From Bacteroidales bacterium (lineage in GTDB: Bacteria; Bacteroidota; Bacteroidia; Bacteroidales; FEN-979): a stretch of 55,281 nt of DNA. The DNA lies in the NCBI GenBank assembly GCA_023231065.1, contig JALNWE010000014.1, positions 1-55,281 on the forward strand, written 5' to 3'. Each line of letters opens with the position of its first letter. Positions within the stretch are counted from its first letter, which is position 1. The notes beneath the pieces were generated by a model. That model had not been told where the DNA came from. It did not search any database and saw only the letters and a list, made by a program, of their open reading frames with translations. Positions 34,845 through 43,251 of the stretch are shown piece by piece. The translations under genes and the position numbers were made by a program.

Positions 34845-35513
34845 ATGAAAAAAATAATTTTGTTATTCATTTTGTTATCTATGCAAGTTTTCCCTGTTAC
34901 AGCACAGATTGATAGTACTGTCCGGTGGTCTTCGAAAAAAAGTGACGGTGAAATAAAGACCTTGTTCAGCAGATCGGACCATCGTGTTAAAGTGGGATTT
35001 TATATCGGTCCCGATGCTGCTTATACACAGTTTAAAGACCGGAATGTTTTTCTGGTTGGAATGAGCATGGGTGTGATCATTGATCATTTTTTCTCTGTCG
35101 GCCTTGCAGGGTGTGGTATCGTCAACTCCCGTAACCTTTGGTATAATGATATCAAAAACGGCCAGGGCGCCTATCTGTACGGGGGATATGGCGGATTAAA
35201 AATGGAATTCAGGATTTTACCTTCTTCGCCTGTTCATATCAATTTCCCGATCCTGATCGGTGGTGGTGGACTGGTTTACAACAGCTGGACTTACCGGAAT
35301 AATAATAATTATCAGGATGGGGAATCCCTGGACTGGGATTCATTTTTTGTGGTTGAGCCCGGTGTTATGGTTGAGCTTAACCTGCTTAAATTCATGAGGC
35401 TGGACCTTGGACTTTCTTACCGGTATGTCCCTGATCTGGATCTGATGAACACAAGTTCTGGCCTGGTCAATAATTTCAATGCAAATATCGGGTTGAGATT
35501 CGGGAAGTTCTGA
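34845..35513 (+). CDS. Outer-membrane beta-barrel protein
   Basis: This 222-residue protein starts at 34845 with signal peptide 'MKKIILLFILLSMQVFPVTA'. An Asp/Lys-rich N-terminal stretch is followed by strands ('VGFYIGPDAAYTQF', 'GGYGGLKMEFRIL', 'ANIGLRFGKF' at the end). Its function is unknown. It is 29 bases downstream of the T9SS cargo gene; the earlier frame opening at 34740 lies within that gene. Confidence 0.82.
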   Translation: MKKIILLFILLSMQVFPVTAQIDSTVRWSSKKSDGEIKTLFSRSDHRVKVGFYIGPDAAYTQFKDRNVFLVGMSMGVIIDHFFSVGLAGCGIVNSRNLWYNDIKNGQGAYLYGGYGGLKMEFRILPSSPVHINFPILIGGGGLVYNSWTYRNNNNYQDGESLDWDSFFVVEPGVMVELNLLKFMRLDLGLSYRYVPDLDLMNTSSGLVNNFNANIGLRFGKF

Positions 35514-35523
35514 AAGGGTAAAA

Positions 35524-35554
35524 TTGACTTTCCTTTCAAAAGAACGTACCTTTG
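35524..35554 (+). promoter_or_regulatory. Promoter of the small membrane protein gene
   Basis: A -7 box TACCTTTG (35547-35554) lies 20 bases after a TTG at 35524-35526, consistent with TTTG-N19-21-TAnnTTTG. It places the start codon at ATG 35566, only 11 bases after the -7 box, so the transcript would be near-leaderless. Confidence 0.55.
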
Positions 35555-35565
35555 ATAAAAAAACC

Positions 35566-35988
35566 ATGGAAAAGCCTCATCGCATGGCTCAGATATATGG
35601 TTATACCGTATGTTTGGTTGCCGTTATCGCCTTTCTGATTTGTGTTGCCAACATCATTCCGGCTATCATGGATTTAGGTGATCCCATGCACGCCGGTAAC
35701 AATTTCATCCCTGCCGGGACTCCCAGTCTTGCCTCCTTCGAAAATTACAAAATGGATGTCCTGAAGTCGGCCACGAAAGATAATGATAAAGCCGGGCTGA
35801 ACTATATTCCGGATGATAAAACCCTGCGGTCGATGTTCAATGCCGCTGTTGCTGATAAGATAAAGGCCGCGGACCACGACTCTGTCAGGGCCATCATGGT
35901 CTCAGGTTTGATCATTATAATCTGCATCATTCTTTTTGCAGTCCACTGGATATGGATGCGTAAACTGGCGAAGGTTCCGGTAGCCTGA
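35566..35988 (+). CDS. Small membrane protein, two transmembrane helices, function unknown
   Basis: This 140-residue protein has TM1 at about 10-32 (YGYTVCLVAVIAFLICVANI) and TM2 at about 110-130 (IMVSGLIIIICIILFAVHW). A soluble loop of about 75 residues between them is Asp/Lys-rich ('DKAGLNYIPDDKTLRSMF'). There is no known motif. It is preceded by a promoter with a -7 box 11 bases before the ATG and followed by tRNA-Ala. A longer start at a TTG (35524) conflicts with that promoter. Confidence 0.7.
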   Translation: MEKPHRMAQIYGYTVCLVAVIAFLICVANIIPAIMDLGDPMHAGNNFIPAGTPSLASFENYKMDVLKSATKDNDKAGLNYIPDDKTLRSMFNAAVADKIKAADHDSVRAIMVSGLIIIICIILFAVHWIWMRKLAKVPVA

Positions 35989-36011
35989 TTTTTTACGCGC
36001 TGATGGATGAG

Positions 36012-36088
36012 TGGTGGAGTATACCGGAGTCGAACCGGTGACCTTTACAATGCGAATGTAACGCTCTAGCCAACTGAGCTAATACCCC
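36012..36088 (-). tRNA. tRNA-Ala (anticodon CGC)
   Basis: The mature tRNA is 36015-36088 and the 3' CCA (36012-36014) is encoded. The acceptor is GGGGTAT against ATACTCC and contains the G3:U70 pair that identifies tRNA-Ala. The anticodon loop TTCGCAT in a TTACA/TGTAA stem gives anticodon CGC, reading GCG. The T-arm is ACCGG-TTCGACT-CCGGT. The two other tRNAs in the window lack an encoded CCA. Confidence 0.92.
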
Positions 36089-36195
36089 AATGGATCTATA
36101 GTTAAAGAGAATCCAGGTGCAAAGATATTCCATATTCATGATTAAACCATACTTCGAGGTTATTTTCACTGCAATTTTACTGATATTTCATCTCC

Positions 36196-39100
36196 ATGGA
36201 TTTTCCTGACCATATCTTAGTTACCGGCGCTAAAGAAAATAACCTCAAGTCGTTAAACGTAAAACTGCCCCGGAATAAATTCATTGTTGTTACCGGGGTC
36301 TCCGGTTCCGGGAAGTCCTCCCTGGTATTTGACGTCTTATACCGTGAAGCGGAGAGCCGCTACCTGGGCTCTTTATCCTCCTATGCAAGGCAGTTCCTGG
36401 GGAAAATGAAACGGCCCGATGTTGAGAAAATAGAAGGGCTCTCCCCTGCAATAGCGGTAAAGCAGTTGTCCTCCACAGGCAACCAACGATCTACTGTGGG
36501 GACGGTAACCGGGATATACGATCATTTGCGGCTTCTTTTTGCAAGGTTGGGAAAAATAAATGAGGGAATATACGATCCGGATAACGGGACTCTGGTTTTG
36601 GGAAAACAAAGTCATCCGAATGGGGAGAAAACGCCAAAAATTGACCGGTCTCTTTTCTCCTTTAATTCTCCGGCCGGCGCATGCCCTCATTGCAAAGGGC
36701 TTGGCGTTGAAGACCGGATCGACCCGGATCTACTCATAGCCGATCCCGGAAAAACATTACGCGAAGGGGCGCTCGTGATCACAACTCCCAGCGGATACAT
36801 CATCTATTCGCAGGTGACCATGGAAGCGCTCGACCAGGTTTGCCGGTCGGAAGGATTTCATGTTGATATTCCATGGAAAGAAATGACTCCGGAGCAACAG
36901 CAAATCGTTCTTTATGGAAGTAACAGGATTGAAATACCTTATGGGAAACATCCACTCGAGTCGCGTATGCGCTGGAGCGGCATTACGGCAAAACCGCGTG
37001 AAATGGGTTATTATAAAGGCATCATCCCGGTAATGGAAAACATCCTCCGGGTCGACAGGAATAAAAACATCCTGCGGTTTGCCAGGACCCTCAGCTGCTC
37101 GGTTTGTGGCGGGACAAGGCTCAATGCCACAGCGCTATCGGTAAAGATTGGCGGACACAATATTGCATCCCTCTGCGGTTTACAGCTGGATGAATTAAAG
37201 AAATTCCTGCAACAATGGCCTTTAAGCCCTAAAGAACAGATCATTGCCGGCCCCATTATCACAAAGATATCGGGTTATGTCACCATGGCAGAGCAGCTCG
37301 GTTTGGGATATCTTTCGCTTAACAGGGAATCGTCAACATTGTCAGGCGGGGAGCTCCAACGGCTGAGGATTGCCTCTCAGGCCATGACCGGTTTAAGCGG
37401 ATTACTCTACATTTTTGACGAACCCTCGGTTGGAATGCATCCGTTGGAGACAATGGGATTAATAGAATCGATGAAAACCATACGCGACAAGGGTAATACA
37501 GTCATTGTGGTTGAACATGATGAGACCTTTATCCGTCATGCCGACTGGATCGTTGATATCGGTCCGGGGCCCGGATTGCATGGGGGACAGTTGCTGATCT
37601 CCGCTTCCACTGATACCCTTTCTGATCTTCCTCAGACCAGTATCCTTCAAAGCGAAACGCTGGCCTTCTTCACTGGGGCCAGGCGCATCGAACCCCCTTC
37701 ATTCCGGAGACAGGGAGCGGGTTATATTGAAATATCGGGAGCATCAAAAAATAACCTGAAAAATATCCATGTACGGTTTCTGCTTGAGGCAATGAATGCC
37801 GTAACAGGCGTTTCAGGCGCCGGAAAGTCGACCTTGGTAAAGTTTGTCCTGGGAAGTTTTCTCAGCAGCCGTTTGCGGGGCGCCCCTGAAGGATCCGGAG
37901 GAGGATGCAACATCACAAACTGGCAAAAGATCGGGAAAGTAATTGAGGTTGATCAATCCCCCATTGGCCGTACACCGCGAAGTAATCCGGCTACCTATAC
38001 CGGTCTTTTTGACCGGATCCGCGATCTTTTTGCCGCTCAGCCCAGGGCCAGGGAACTGGGATTTGGGAAAAGCCGTTTTTCTTTCAACACGGCAGGAGGG
38101 CGATGCGAGAACTGCGAAGGGGCCGGGTATTTACAAACCGGTATGCATTTTATGGGTAATGTCGAAATTGCCTGTGAAACCTGCGAAGGACAAAGGTTCG
38201 ACCAGGATACCCTTTCGATATTATACCTGGGAAAGAATATTTTTGAAGTCCTGGAAATGACAGTGACTTCCGCCTTATCCTTTTTCGTTGCAGAACCCGG
38301 GATACTTCATTACCTGCTAACCCTGGATGAACTTGGCCTGGGATATCTTACCTTAGGGCAGCGGTCCTCCACGCTGAGCGGTGGCGAAGCACAACGCGTG
38401 AAACTGGCAACAGAACTGGCAAAACCACAGGCTGCCCATACTTTGTATATCCTGGATCAACCAACTACCGGGCTCCATCCGGCCGACGTTGGCAATTTAC
38501 TGAATGCACTGAAAAAATTGGTGGATAAAGGACATACCGTCATCTATATCGAACATGACCCTGTCCTGATCATGGCAGCGGACCATGTTGTTGACCTGGG
38601 GCCCGGAAGCGGTAAAAAAGGTGGACATGTGGTCACCATGGGCGCCCCCGAAACAATCCTGAAATCCCAGGATTCCTTGACAGCCATGGCGCTCAGGGAG
38701 CATTCCATCTCATTCCCTGACCCTTCTCCTCAAGGAGAAGGGAGCATCCAGCCTCCAGCATCCCGTCCCCTCCCGGCCACCATCTCCTTTACCGGTGTCA
38801 CTACGCACAACCTCAGAAATATCGACATTGATATTCCAAAGAACAAAATTACCGTCATCACCGGCGTTTCCGGGAGCGGAAAATCCTCTCTTGCATTTGA
38901 TACCCTATACGCGGAAGGGCAGAACCGTTTTCTGGATGGTTTTTCTACCTGGTTTCGTTCCCGTGTTGGTATGCAGGAAAAAGCATCATTCGAGGAGGTT
39001 AACGGTCTTACAGCTACCTTTGCCGTAGATCAGATGACGTCCGGGACCAATCCGCGTTCCACGGTCGGGACATCCACGGGAATTTATGATCTTTACCGCT

Positions 39101-41133
39101 TACTCTATTCCCGGATCGGGAAACGATCTCCCTTAACCCCTGGGCCCTCTTCCAGCCTGTTCTCCTTCAACCATCAGAACGGCGCATGTCCCTCCTGCGA
39201 CGGTTTGGGTTTCAGAATAACCTGCGATCCCGCGAAGCTGATCACCCATCCGCATCTTCCTGTTTCTGAAGGCGCCATGGATGGGACCAAAACCGGAAAA
39301 TTTTATGGGGATCCTTATGGACAATATATCGCGGCTTTATTGGCGGCCGGAGTGAAACATACCATTGATTATTCCATTCCCTGGGTTCAATTAAGTGAGG
39401 ATGCAAAACATTTAGCCTTGGAAGGCGCCGGTGATGAGACCTTTGAGATTACCTGGAAATATAAACGGAAAAACCGGGAAGGGGAACACCAATTTCATGG
39501 TCCATGGCCTGGGTTCATAGCGCTGGTCGATGAAGAGTATCTCAGGAAGCATGCCGATCATCGGGGCGAAAGCATGAAGGACCTGATGAAGATCATAAAA
39601 TGCGGCCAGTGTAATGGTACGCGGTTACGACAGGATGCCCTCACCTGGCTTATCCACGGGATGAACATCGCGGCGCTGGCAACGATGCCTGTATCAGAAT
39701 CCATTCTTTTTTTCCGGGCATTATTAACCGATGAAAATGATTCTTCCCCGCGACAAATAAAGGGACCATTGATCCTTGAAATCCTGCAAAAGCTGGATAT
39801 TATATCAGGATTGGGATTGTCGTACCTGTCGGTTGACAGGATTTCATCGACTTTATCAGGAGGGGAGGCCCAGCGGATAAAACTGGCAGGGCAGTTGGGC
39901 AGTGGCCTGGCCGGTCTGACCTATATTCTGGACGAACCCACCATCGGGTTACATCCCCGTGATACCAAACAGATGATGCAGGTCATTCGCTCCCTACAGG
40001 AAAAAGGGAATACGGTGGTCATTGTTGAGCACGACAGGGAAGTGATCCTTTCGGCCGATCACCTGATTGACATGGGGCCGGGAGCAGGGCTTCAGGGTGG
40101 AAATATCCTGGCTCAAGGTACGCCTGAAGAAGTTATCAGCAATCCGGCCTCCATCACCGGGCCTTATCTTGGGCGGCAGATCATGGAACGGGCGTCGGGA
40201 AAAAGGGAGCTGAAAACCGGGTTATTCATCAGGAATGCATTTGCCAACAATCTGAAAGGGTTTGACCTGGCCATCCCTGCTGGTGGAATTGTGGCAATTA
40301 CCGGGGTTTCCGGAAGCGGGAAATCCTCCCTGCTATTTGAAGTTATCTTATCGACCTATGAGGAAAACCGGCCAACCGGATGCGGTTCAATGGAAGGATC
40401 CCAGCGATTTAAAAAGGTGGTTCCGGTCCATCCGCGATCGGGATTTTCAACCCCGGCCGGGACACCTGTGACTTTTACCGGTCTTTTTGACATTATCCGG
40501 ACCTTGTTTTCAAAGACCCCCGATGCACAAAAATTACAATTTGGGAAAAACCATTTTTCTTACCTGAATAAAGAGGGTCGCTGCCCCGAATGTCAGGGAA
40601 TGGGTAAAATTAAGGTCCCCATGGATTTTTTAGCCGATGTGACCATGGAATGTGAAACCTGTGGGGGAACCCGTTACCGTGAGGAAATCCGGGATATAAA
40701 ATACCAGGGTAAGTCCATTGACGAGGTATTGCAGATGACTTTTTCCGAAGCGGAGAATTTTTTCGGGGAACATCCCATGCTGGTCAGGCAGACCGGGATC
40801 CTCAATGAAGTCGGATTGGGATATCTCCGGTTGGGGCAGGCGCTCGATACCTTGTCGGGAGGCGAAGCCCAACGCCTGGCCCTGGCGACAGAATTGATGA
40901 AAACCGGGAAAGGCGAAACCCTGTACCTTCTCGAAGAACCTTCTATCGGTCTTCATTTTGCCGATATCCGTTATTTACTCCGGCTTTTTCACCAGTTAGC
41001 CGATCGGGGGAACACCCTTCTTGTCATCGAACATGATCCCGATATCATCTGGCATGCTGACTGGATCATTGAACTCGGCCCGGAGGGAGGGTCCCAAGGG
41101 GGATATGTCGTTAAATCGGGACCCTGCCGGTAA
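36196..41133 (+). CDS. Tandem-fused UvrA2-like ABC protein with four ATPase domains (1645 residues)
   Basis: Two UvrA-like units of about 825 residues each are joined. Walker A lysines are K40, K544, K896 and K1376; LSGGE signatures lie at 382, 727, 1220 and 1553. Each unit lacks the roughly 130-residue UvrB-binding domain: 'RLLFARLGK' is about 30 residues from 'FSFNSPAGACPHC', as in class II UvrA2. The first Cys pair of the N-terminal zinc module is absent. The second zinc module is intact in both units (CENC/CETC; CPEC/CETC). Walker B residues are D408/E409, D754/Q755 (catalytic Glu replaced by Gln), D1246/E1247 and E1580/E1581. All four have an H-loop 'EHD'. The linker (about 837-860) contains a dispersed repeat in frame. 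Family knowledge suggests DNA-lesion or intercalator recognition; drug tolerance is possible. Confidence 0.93.
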   Translation: MDFPDHILVTGAKENNLKSLNVKLPRNKFIVVTGVSGSGKSSLVFDVLYREAESRYLGSLSSYARQFLGKMKRPDVEKIEGLSPAIAVKQLSSTGNQRSTVGTVTGIYDHLRLLFARLGKINEGIYDPDNGTLVLGKQSHPNGEKTPKIDRSLFSFNSPAGACPHCKGLGVEDRIDPDLLIADPGKTLREGALVITTPSGYIIYSQVTMEALDQVCRSEGFHVDIPWKEMTPEQQQIVLYGSNRIEIPYGKHPLESRMRWSGITAKPREMGYYKGIIPVMENILRVDRNKNILRFARTLSCSVCGGTRLNATALSVKIGGHNIASLCGLQLDELKKFLQQWPLSPKEQIIAGPIITKISGYVTMAEQLGLGYLSLNRESSTLSGGELQRLRIASQAMTGLSGLLYIFDEPSVGMHPLETMGLIESMKTIRDKGNTVIVVEHDETFIRHADWIVDIGPGPGLHGGQLLISASTDTLSDLPQTSILQSETLAFFTGARRIEPPSFRRQGAGYIEISGASKNNLKNIHVRFLLEAMNAVTGVSGAGKSTLVKFVLGSFLSSRLRGAPEGSGGGCNITNWQKIGKVIEVDQSPIGRTPRSNPATYTGLFDRIRDLFAAQPRARELGFGKSRFSFNTAGGRCENCEGAGYLQTGMHFMGNVEIACETCEGQRFDQDTLSILYLGKNIFEVLEMTVTSALSFFVAEPGILHYLLTLDELGLGYLTLGQRSSTLSGGEAQRVKLATELAKPQAAHTLYILDQPTTGLHPADVGNLLNALKKLVDKGHTVIYIEHDPVLIMAADHVVDLGPGSGKKGGHVVTMGAPETILKSQDSLTAMALREHSISFPDPSPQGEGSIQPPASRPLPATISFTGVTTHNLRNIDIDIPKNKITVITGVSGSGKSSLAFDTLYAEGQNRFLDGFSTWFRSRVGMQEKASFEEVNGLTATFAVDQMTSGTNPRSTVGTSTGIYDLYRLLYSRIGKRSPLTPGPSSSLFSFNHQNGACPSCDGLGFRITCDPAKLITHPHLPVSEGAMDGTKTGKFYGDPYGQYIAALLAAGVKHTIDYSIPWVQLSEDAKHLALEGAGDETFEITWKYKRKNREGEHQFHGPWPGFIALVDEEYLRKHADHRGESMKDLMKIIKCGQCNGTRLRQDALTWLIHGMNIAALATMPVSESILFFRALLTDENDSSPRQIKGPLILEILQKLDIISGLGLSYLSVDRISSTLSGGEAQRIKLAGQLGSGLAGLTYILDEPTIGLHPRDTKQMMQVIRSLQEKGNTVVIVEHDREVILSADHLIDMGPGAGLQGGNILAQGTPEEVISNPASITGPYLGRQIMERASGKRELKTGLFIRNAFANNLKGFDLAIPAGGIVAITGVSGSGKSSLLFEVILSTYEENRPTGCGSMEGSQRFKKVVPVHPRSGFSTPAGTPVTFTGLFDIIRTLFSKTPDAQKLQFGKNHFSYLNKEGRCPECQGMGKIKVPMDFLADVTMECETCGGTRYREEIRDIKYQGKSIDEVLQMTFSEAENFFGEHPMLVRQTGILNEVGLGYLRLGQALDTLSGGEAQRLALATELMKTGKGETLYLLEEPSIGLHFADIRYLLRLFHQLADRGNTLLVIEHDPDIIWHADWIIELGPEGGSQGGYVVKSGPCR
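38704..38763 (+). repeat. Dispersed palindromic repeat, copy B, in frame within the UvrA2 fusion
   Basis: The 60-base copy matches copy A almost throughout. Its core (38721-38742) is a perfect 10+2+10 palindrome: CCCTTCTCCT, CA, AGGAGAAGGG. It is read as residues 837-856 of the linker ('SFPDPSPQGEGSIQPPAS') without breaking the frame. Confidence 0.88.
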
Positions 41134-41147
41134 TGTGATAACGGATT

Positions 41148-41771
41148 TTATTTCTTTTTCATACGGATAATTCCGCGGATCAGGATGGTCATGGTGACAA
41201 GGGTAATACCCAATATAATATATTCCAGATGATCGAGGGATGTCGGGAATTTTTTACCAATAAAATACCCAATGGGGATTATTGTCCCTGACCAGAGGAC
41301 AGCGCCTGTTATGTTGTATAGGGTGAATTTCCAGAAGTTCATGTCGATGGCTCCTGCCAGGATAGGGACAAAAGTCCGGATTACCGGAAGAAACCTGCCT
41401 CCGATCAATGCAATCCCGCCATATTTTTCATAATATGCATTCGATTTCTCCAGGTGCCGTTGCTTGAAAAAGAAGGTATCTTTCTTTTGGAACAGGCGTT
41501 TACCGAAATATTTTCCGGTTGCAAAGCCTGCAATATTTCCACAGACCGCTGACACGGCCACGCTCAGGACAAGCAGGAGGATGGGCACTTCCAGATCCTT
41601 TGTCCCGCAAAGCAGTCCGGCTGTAAATAACAAGGCATCCCCGGGAAAAATAAACCCGAAAAACACCCCGGTTTCAGCAAAGATCACAATAAGTAAAAGA
41701 ACTAATCCTCCATAATGGATGAGCTTTTCTGAATTCAGCAGAATTTCAAAAAATTCCTGAATATTCTCCAT
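41148..41771 (-). CDS. DedA-family membrane protein
   Basis: This 207-residue protein has several hydrophobic helices. It carries the DedA signature 'VFFGFIFPGDALLFTAGLL' near residue 31 and 'ALIGGRFLPVIRTFVPILAGA' near 120, with the conserved Glu and Arg of the family. DedA proteins are thought to be membrane transporters or lipid scramblases, including undecaprenyl phosphate recycling. It converges on the UvrA2 gene with 14 bases between stops. Confidence 0.92.
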   Translation of the reverse strand: MENIQEFFEILLNSEKLIHYGGLVLLLIVIFAETGVFFGFIFPGDALLFTAGLLCGTKDLEVPILLLVLSVAVSAVCGNIAGFATGKYFGKRLFQKKDTFFFKQRHLEKSNAYYEKYGGIALIGGRFLPVIRTFVPILAGAIDMNFWKFTLYNITGAVLWSGTIIPIGYFIGKKFPTSLDHLEYIILGITLVTMTILIRGIIRMKKK

Positions 41772-41791
41772 GGAAAGTAATCAACATCCTT

Positions 41792-42013
41792 TTATTTTTT
41801 CGAGATCTCTTTATAAAGCTTTGTGATTTCAACTTTATACCGGTTTGGGGCCTCTACATAACCCCAACCGTTCTCCAGTTCCATGATACCACCCAGGGCG
41901 GAGTCTTCATTGGGTACAATTCCGTGCGGGATCTGCTTGTCGCTGAGGACTTCTTCAAGCAAATTCGCTTCATATTCATTATTCAGTACGAGAATTTTTT
42001 CAAAAGTTTCCAT
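41792..42013 (-). CDS. Small DUF2007-like protein
   Basis: This 73-residue soluble protein begins 'METFEKILVLNNEYEANLLEEVLSD', the pattern of the putative signal-transducing DUF2007 group ('f.a.llks.L...gI'). It has no signal peptide. It lies 20 bases upstream of dedA on the same strand and may be co-transcribed. The function is unknown. Confidence 0.7.
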   Translation of the reverse strand: METFEKILVLNNEYEANLLEEVLSDKQIPHGIVPNEDSALGGIMELENGWGYVEAPNRYKVEITKLYKEISKK

Positions 42014-42066
42014 AGCTGTGGTTTTTTGCCCTAAGATACAATTTTCTGTTTAATAATCAAACCTCT

Positions 42067-42672
42067 TTATGATTTTACTGTTTTCTGAAAAGGGTTAAGA
42101 ATAGAAAAGATTGATTTATTTTTCCGTTCGAAATGACCGCCACTAACTGTTTTTACTTCATCAATCGTGTAAAAGGCGGCCGGGTTAAATTCCTTGATTA
42201 TGTTAATAACATGATGGGACTCTTTCCTCCTGACTGTGGTAAAAAACATTTTGGTAGGGCCCAGCATACCATCAACATCAACGGCTGTGACCCCATAATT
42301 GAGCTGACGCAAACGGGTGATAAGATCAGTGGTGTCTTTTTTGGGGATCACCCGGATGACAACCGTCCCGATCGACAGTTTTTCTTCCAGAAGGATCCCA
42401 AAATAATTGCCTGCAGCATATCCACCGGCAAAAGCGACATAACAATATATATTGTCGAGGTGCTTCATGATCTGTCCAATGGCAACCAGCCAGATGAACG
42501 ATTCAAAAAAAGCAAAAACCGGCGCCAGCTTCTTCATCCCCTTGGCTGCAAAAATCAATCTGATAGTTCCAATCGACTGATCGACAATGCGAAAACAAAA
42601 AATTAGCAGCGGGAGGACAATGAACATAAAAGTATCATTATCGAAAAAACCGGCAATATAGTCCAGGTTCAT
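42067..42672 (-). CDS. UPF0316 / DUF2179-type membrane protein
   Basis: This 201-residue protein starts at ATG 42672 (MNLDYIAGFF). Three hydrophobic segments lie in residues 15-100 ('FIVLPLLIFCFRIVDQSIGTI', 'PVFAFFESFIWLVAIG', 'YVAFAGGYAAGNYFG'). A soluble domain follows at about 105-180 (VVIRVIPKKDTTDL, then 'AVDVDGMLG'), characteristic of YebE/UPF0316 proteins with a DUF2179 tail. It may sense a small molecule; the role is not established. Confidence 0.85.
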   Translation of the reverse strand: MNLDYIAGFFDNDTFMFIVLPLLIFCFRIVDQSIGTIRLIFAAKGMKKLAPVFAFFESFIWLVAIGQIMKHLDNIYCYVAFAGGYAAGNYFGILLEEKLSIGTVVIRVIPKKDTTDLITRLRQLNYGVTAVDVDGMLGPTKMFFTTVRRKESHHVINIIKEFNPAAFYTIDEVKTVSGGHFERKNKSIFSILNPFQKTVKS

Positions 42673-42716
42673 AATTATCAATTTTAATTTTTACAAAAAT
42701 AAAAAATCCCCGCTGG

Positions 42717-42756
42717 AAAAAGAACAGGCCATCCCAAACGGGACAGCCTGTTCTTT
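42717..42756 (-). terminator. Hairpin terminator between small membrane protein genes
   Basis: An 11-bp inverted repeat AAAGAACAGGC (42719-42729) and GCCTGTTCTTT (42746-42756) encloses a further CCC/GGG pair. Read on the minus strand it is followed by TTTT-type sequence (42717-42721), so it probably ends the transcript of the gene at 42798-43157. Being symmetrical, it could also act on the plus strand. Confidence 0.65.
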
Positions 42757-42797
42757 GAATCAGGGAAAATGATCACCTGGGGCGCGTCACATCCAGG

Positions 42798-43157
42798 TTA
42801 TACCTTTTTTTTAGCATTCGCGATGAAAAAATAGATCAGGAATCCCGTAGCAATGAAGACAAGCTCAATTCCTATTGGCATGACCGATTCATAGGCCTTG
42901 ACCCATTTAAAGGTTCCGCCCCAGCTCAGCAACTCAATAACAATCAATCCGATGCCGGCCATAAGGGCCACTAGTCCCCATTTTAAGGTAGGGTAGCGAT
43001 TTTCTTCCTGTATTGGTTTTACGGGTTCAAGAATCCCTGCCTGGTCTAAATGACCGGCTTTTATGATCTTCCGTTTCAGAAGAAAATCAGTGAAAACTTT
43101 GATTATTTGGTAGATTCCAAAGAAAATTACCGCTGTTATTAAAGCATCCTGCATCAT
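42798..43157 (-). CDS. Small membrane protein, function unknown
   Basis: This 119-residue protein has three hydrophobic segments: about 5-27, 61-80 and 93-112 ('IGIELVFIATGFLIYFF'). A Lys/Glu-rich cytoplasmic loop (about 28-58) carries 'KPIQEENRYPTLKWG'. It resembles a Bacteroidota DUF6249-type small membrane protein, a family I cannot confirm. It is divergent from the ECF sigma gene, with about 95 bases between starts. Met1 and Met2 are adjacent, so either could be used. Confidence 0.7.
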   Translation of the reverse strand: MMQDALITAVIFFGIYQIIKVFTDFLLKRKIIKAGHLDQAGILEPVKPIQEENRYPTLKWGLVALMAGIGLIVIELLSWGGTFKWVKAYESVMPIGIELVFIATGFLIYFFIANAKKKV

Positions 43158-43176
43158 GGTTTAAGGTTTTAAATAT

Positions 43177-43241
43177 TACTTTTGATCATAAGTCGTAGTG
43201 GCCGGAGAAAAGTTGCAAATTTTTGCAACTTTTTATTTTTG
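43177..43241 (+). promoter_or_regulatory. ECF sigma factor promoter region with two -7 boxes and a palindromic operator
   Basis: Two TAnnTTTG boxes precede the gene: TACTTTTG (43177-43184) and TATTTTTG (43234-43241). The second has a GTTG at 43212-43215 18 bases upstream. Between them (43211-43230) lies a perfect 9+2+9 palindrome, AGTTGCAAA, TT, TTTGCAACT, which overlaps the -33/spacer region of the downstream promoter. A repressor or autoregulator bound there would block polymerase. Confidence 0.6.
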
Positions 43242-43251
43242 TATGCGACTA

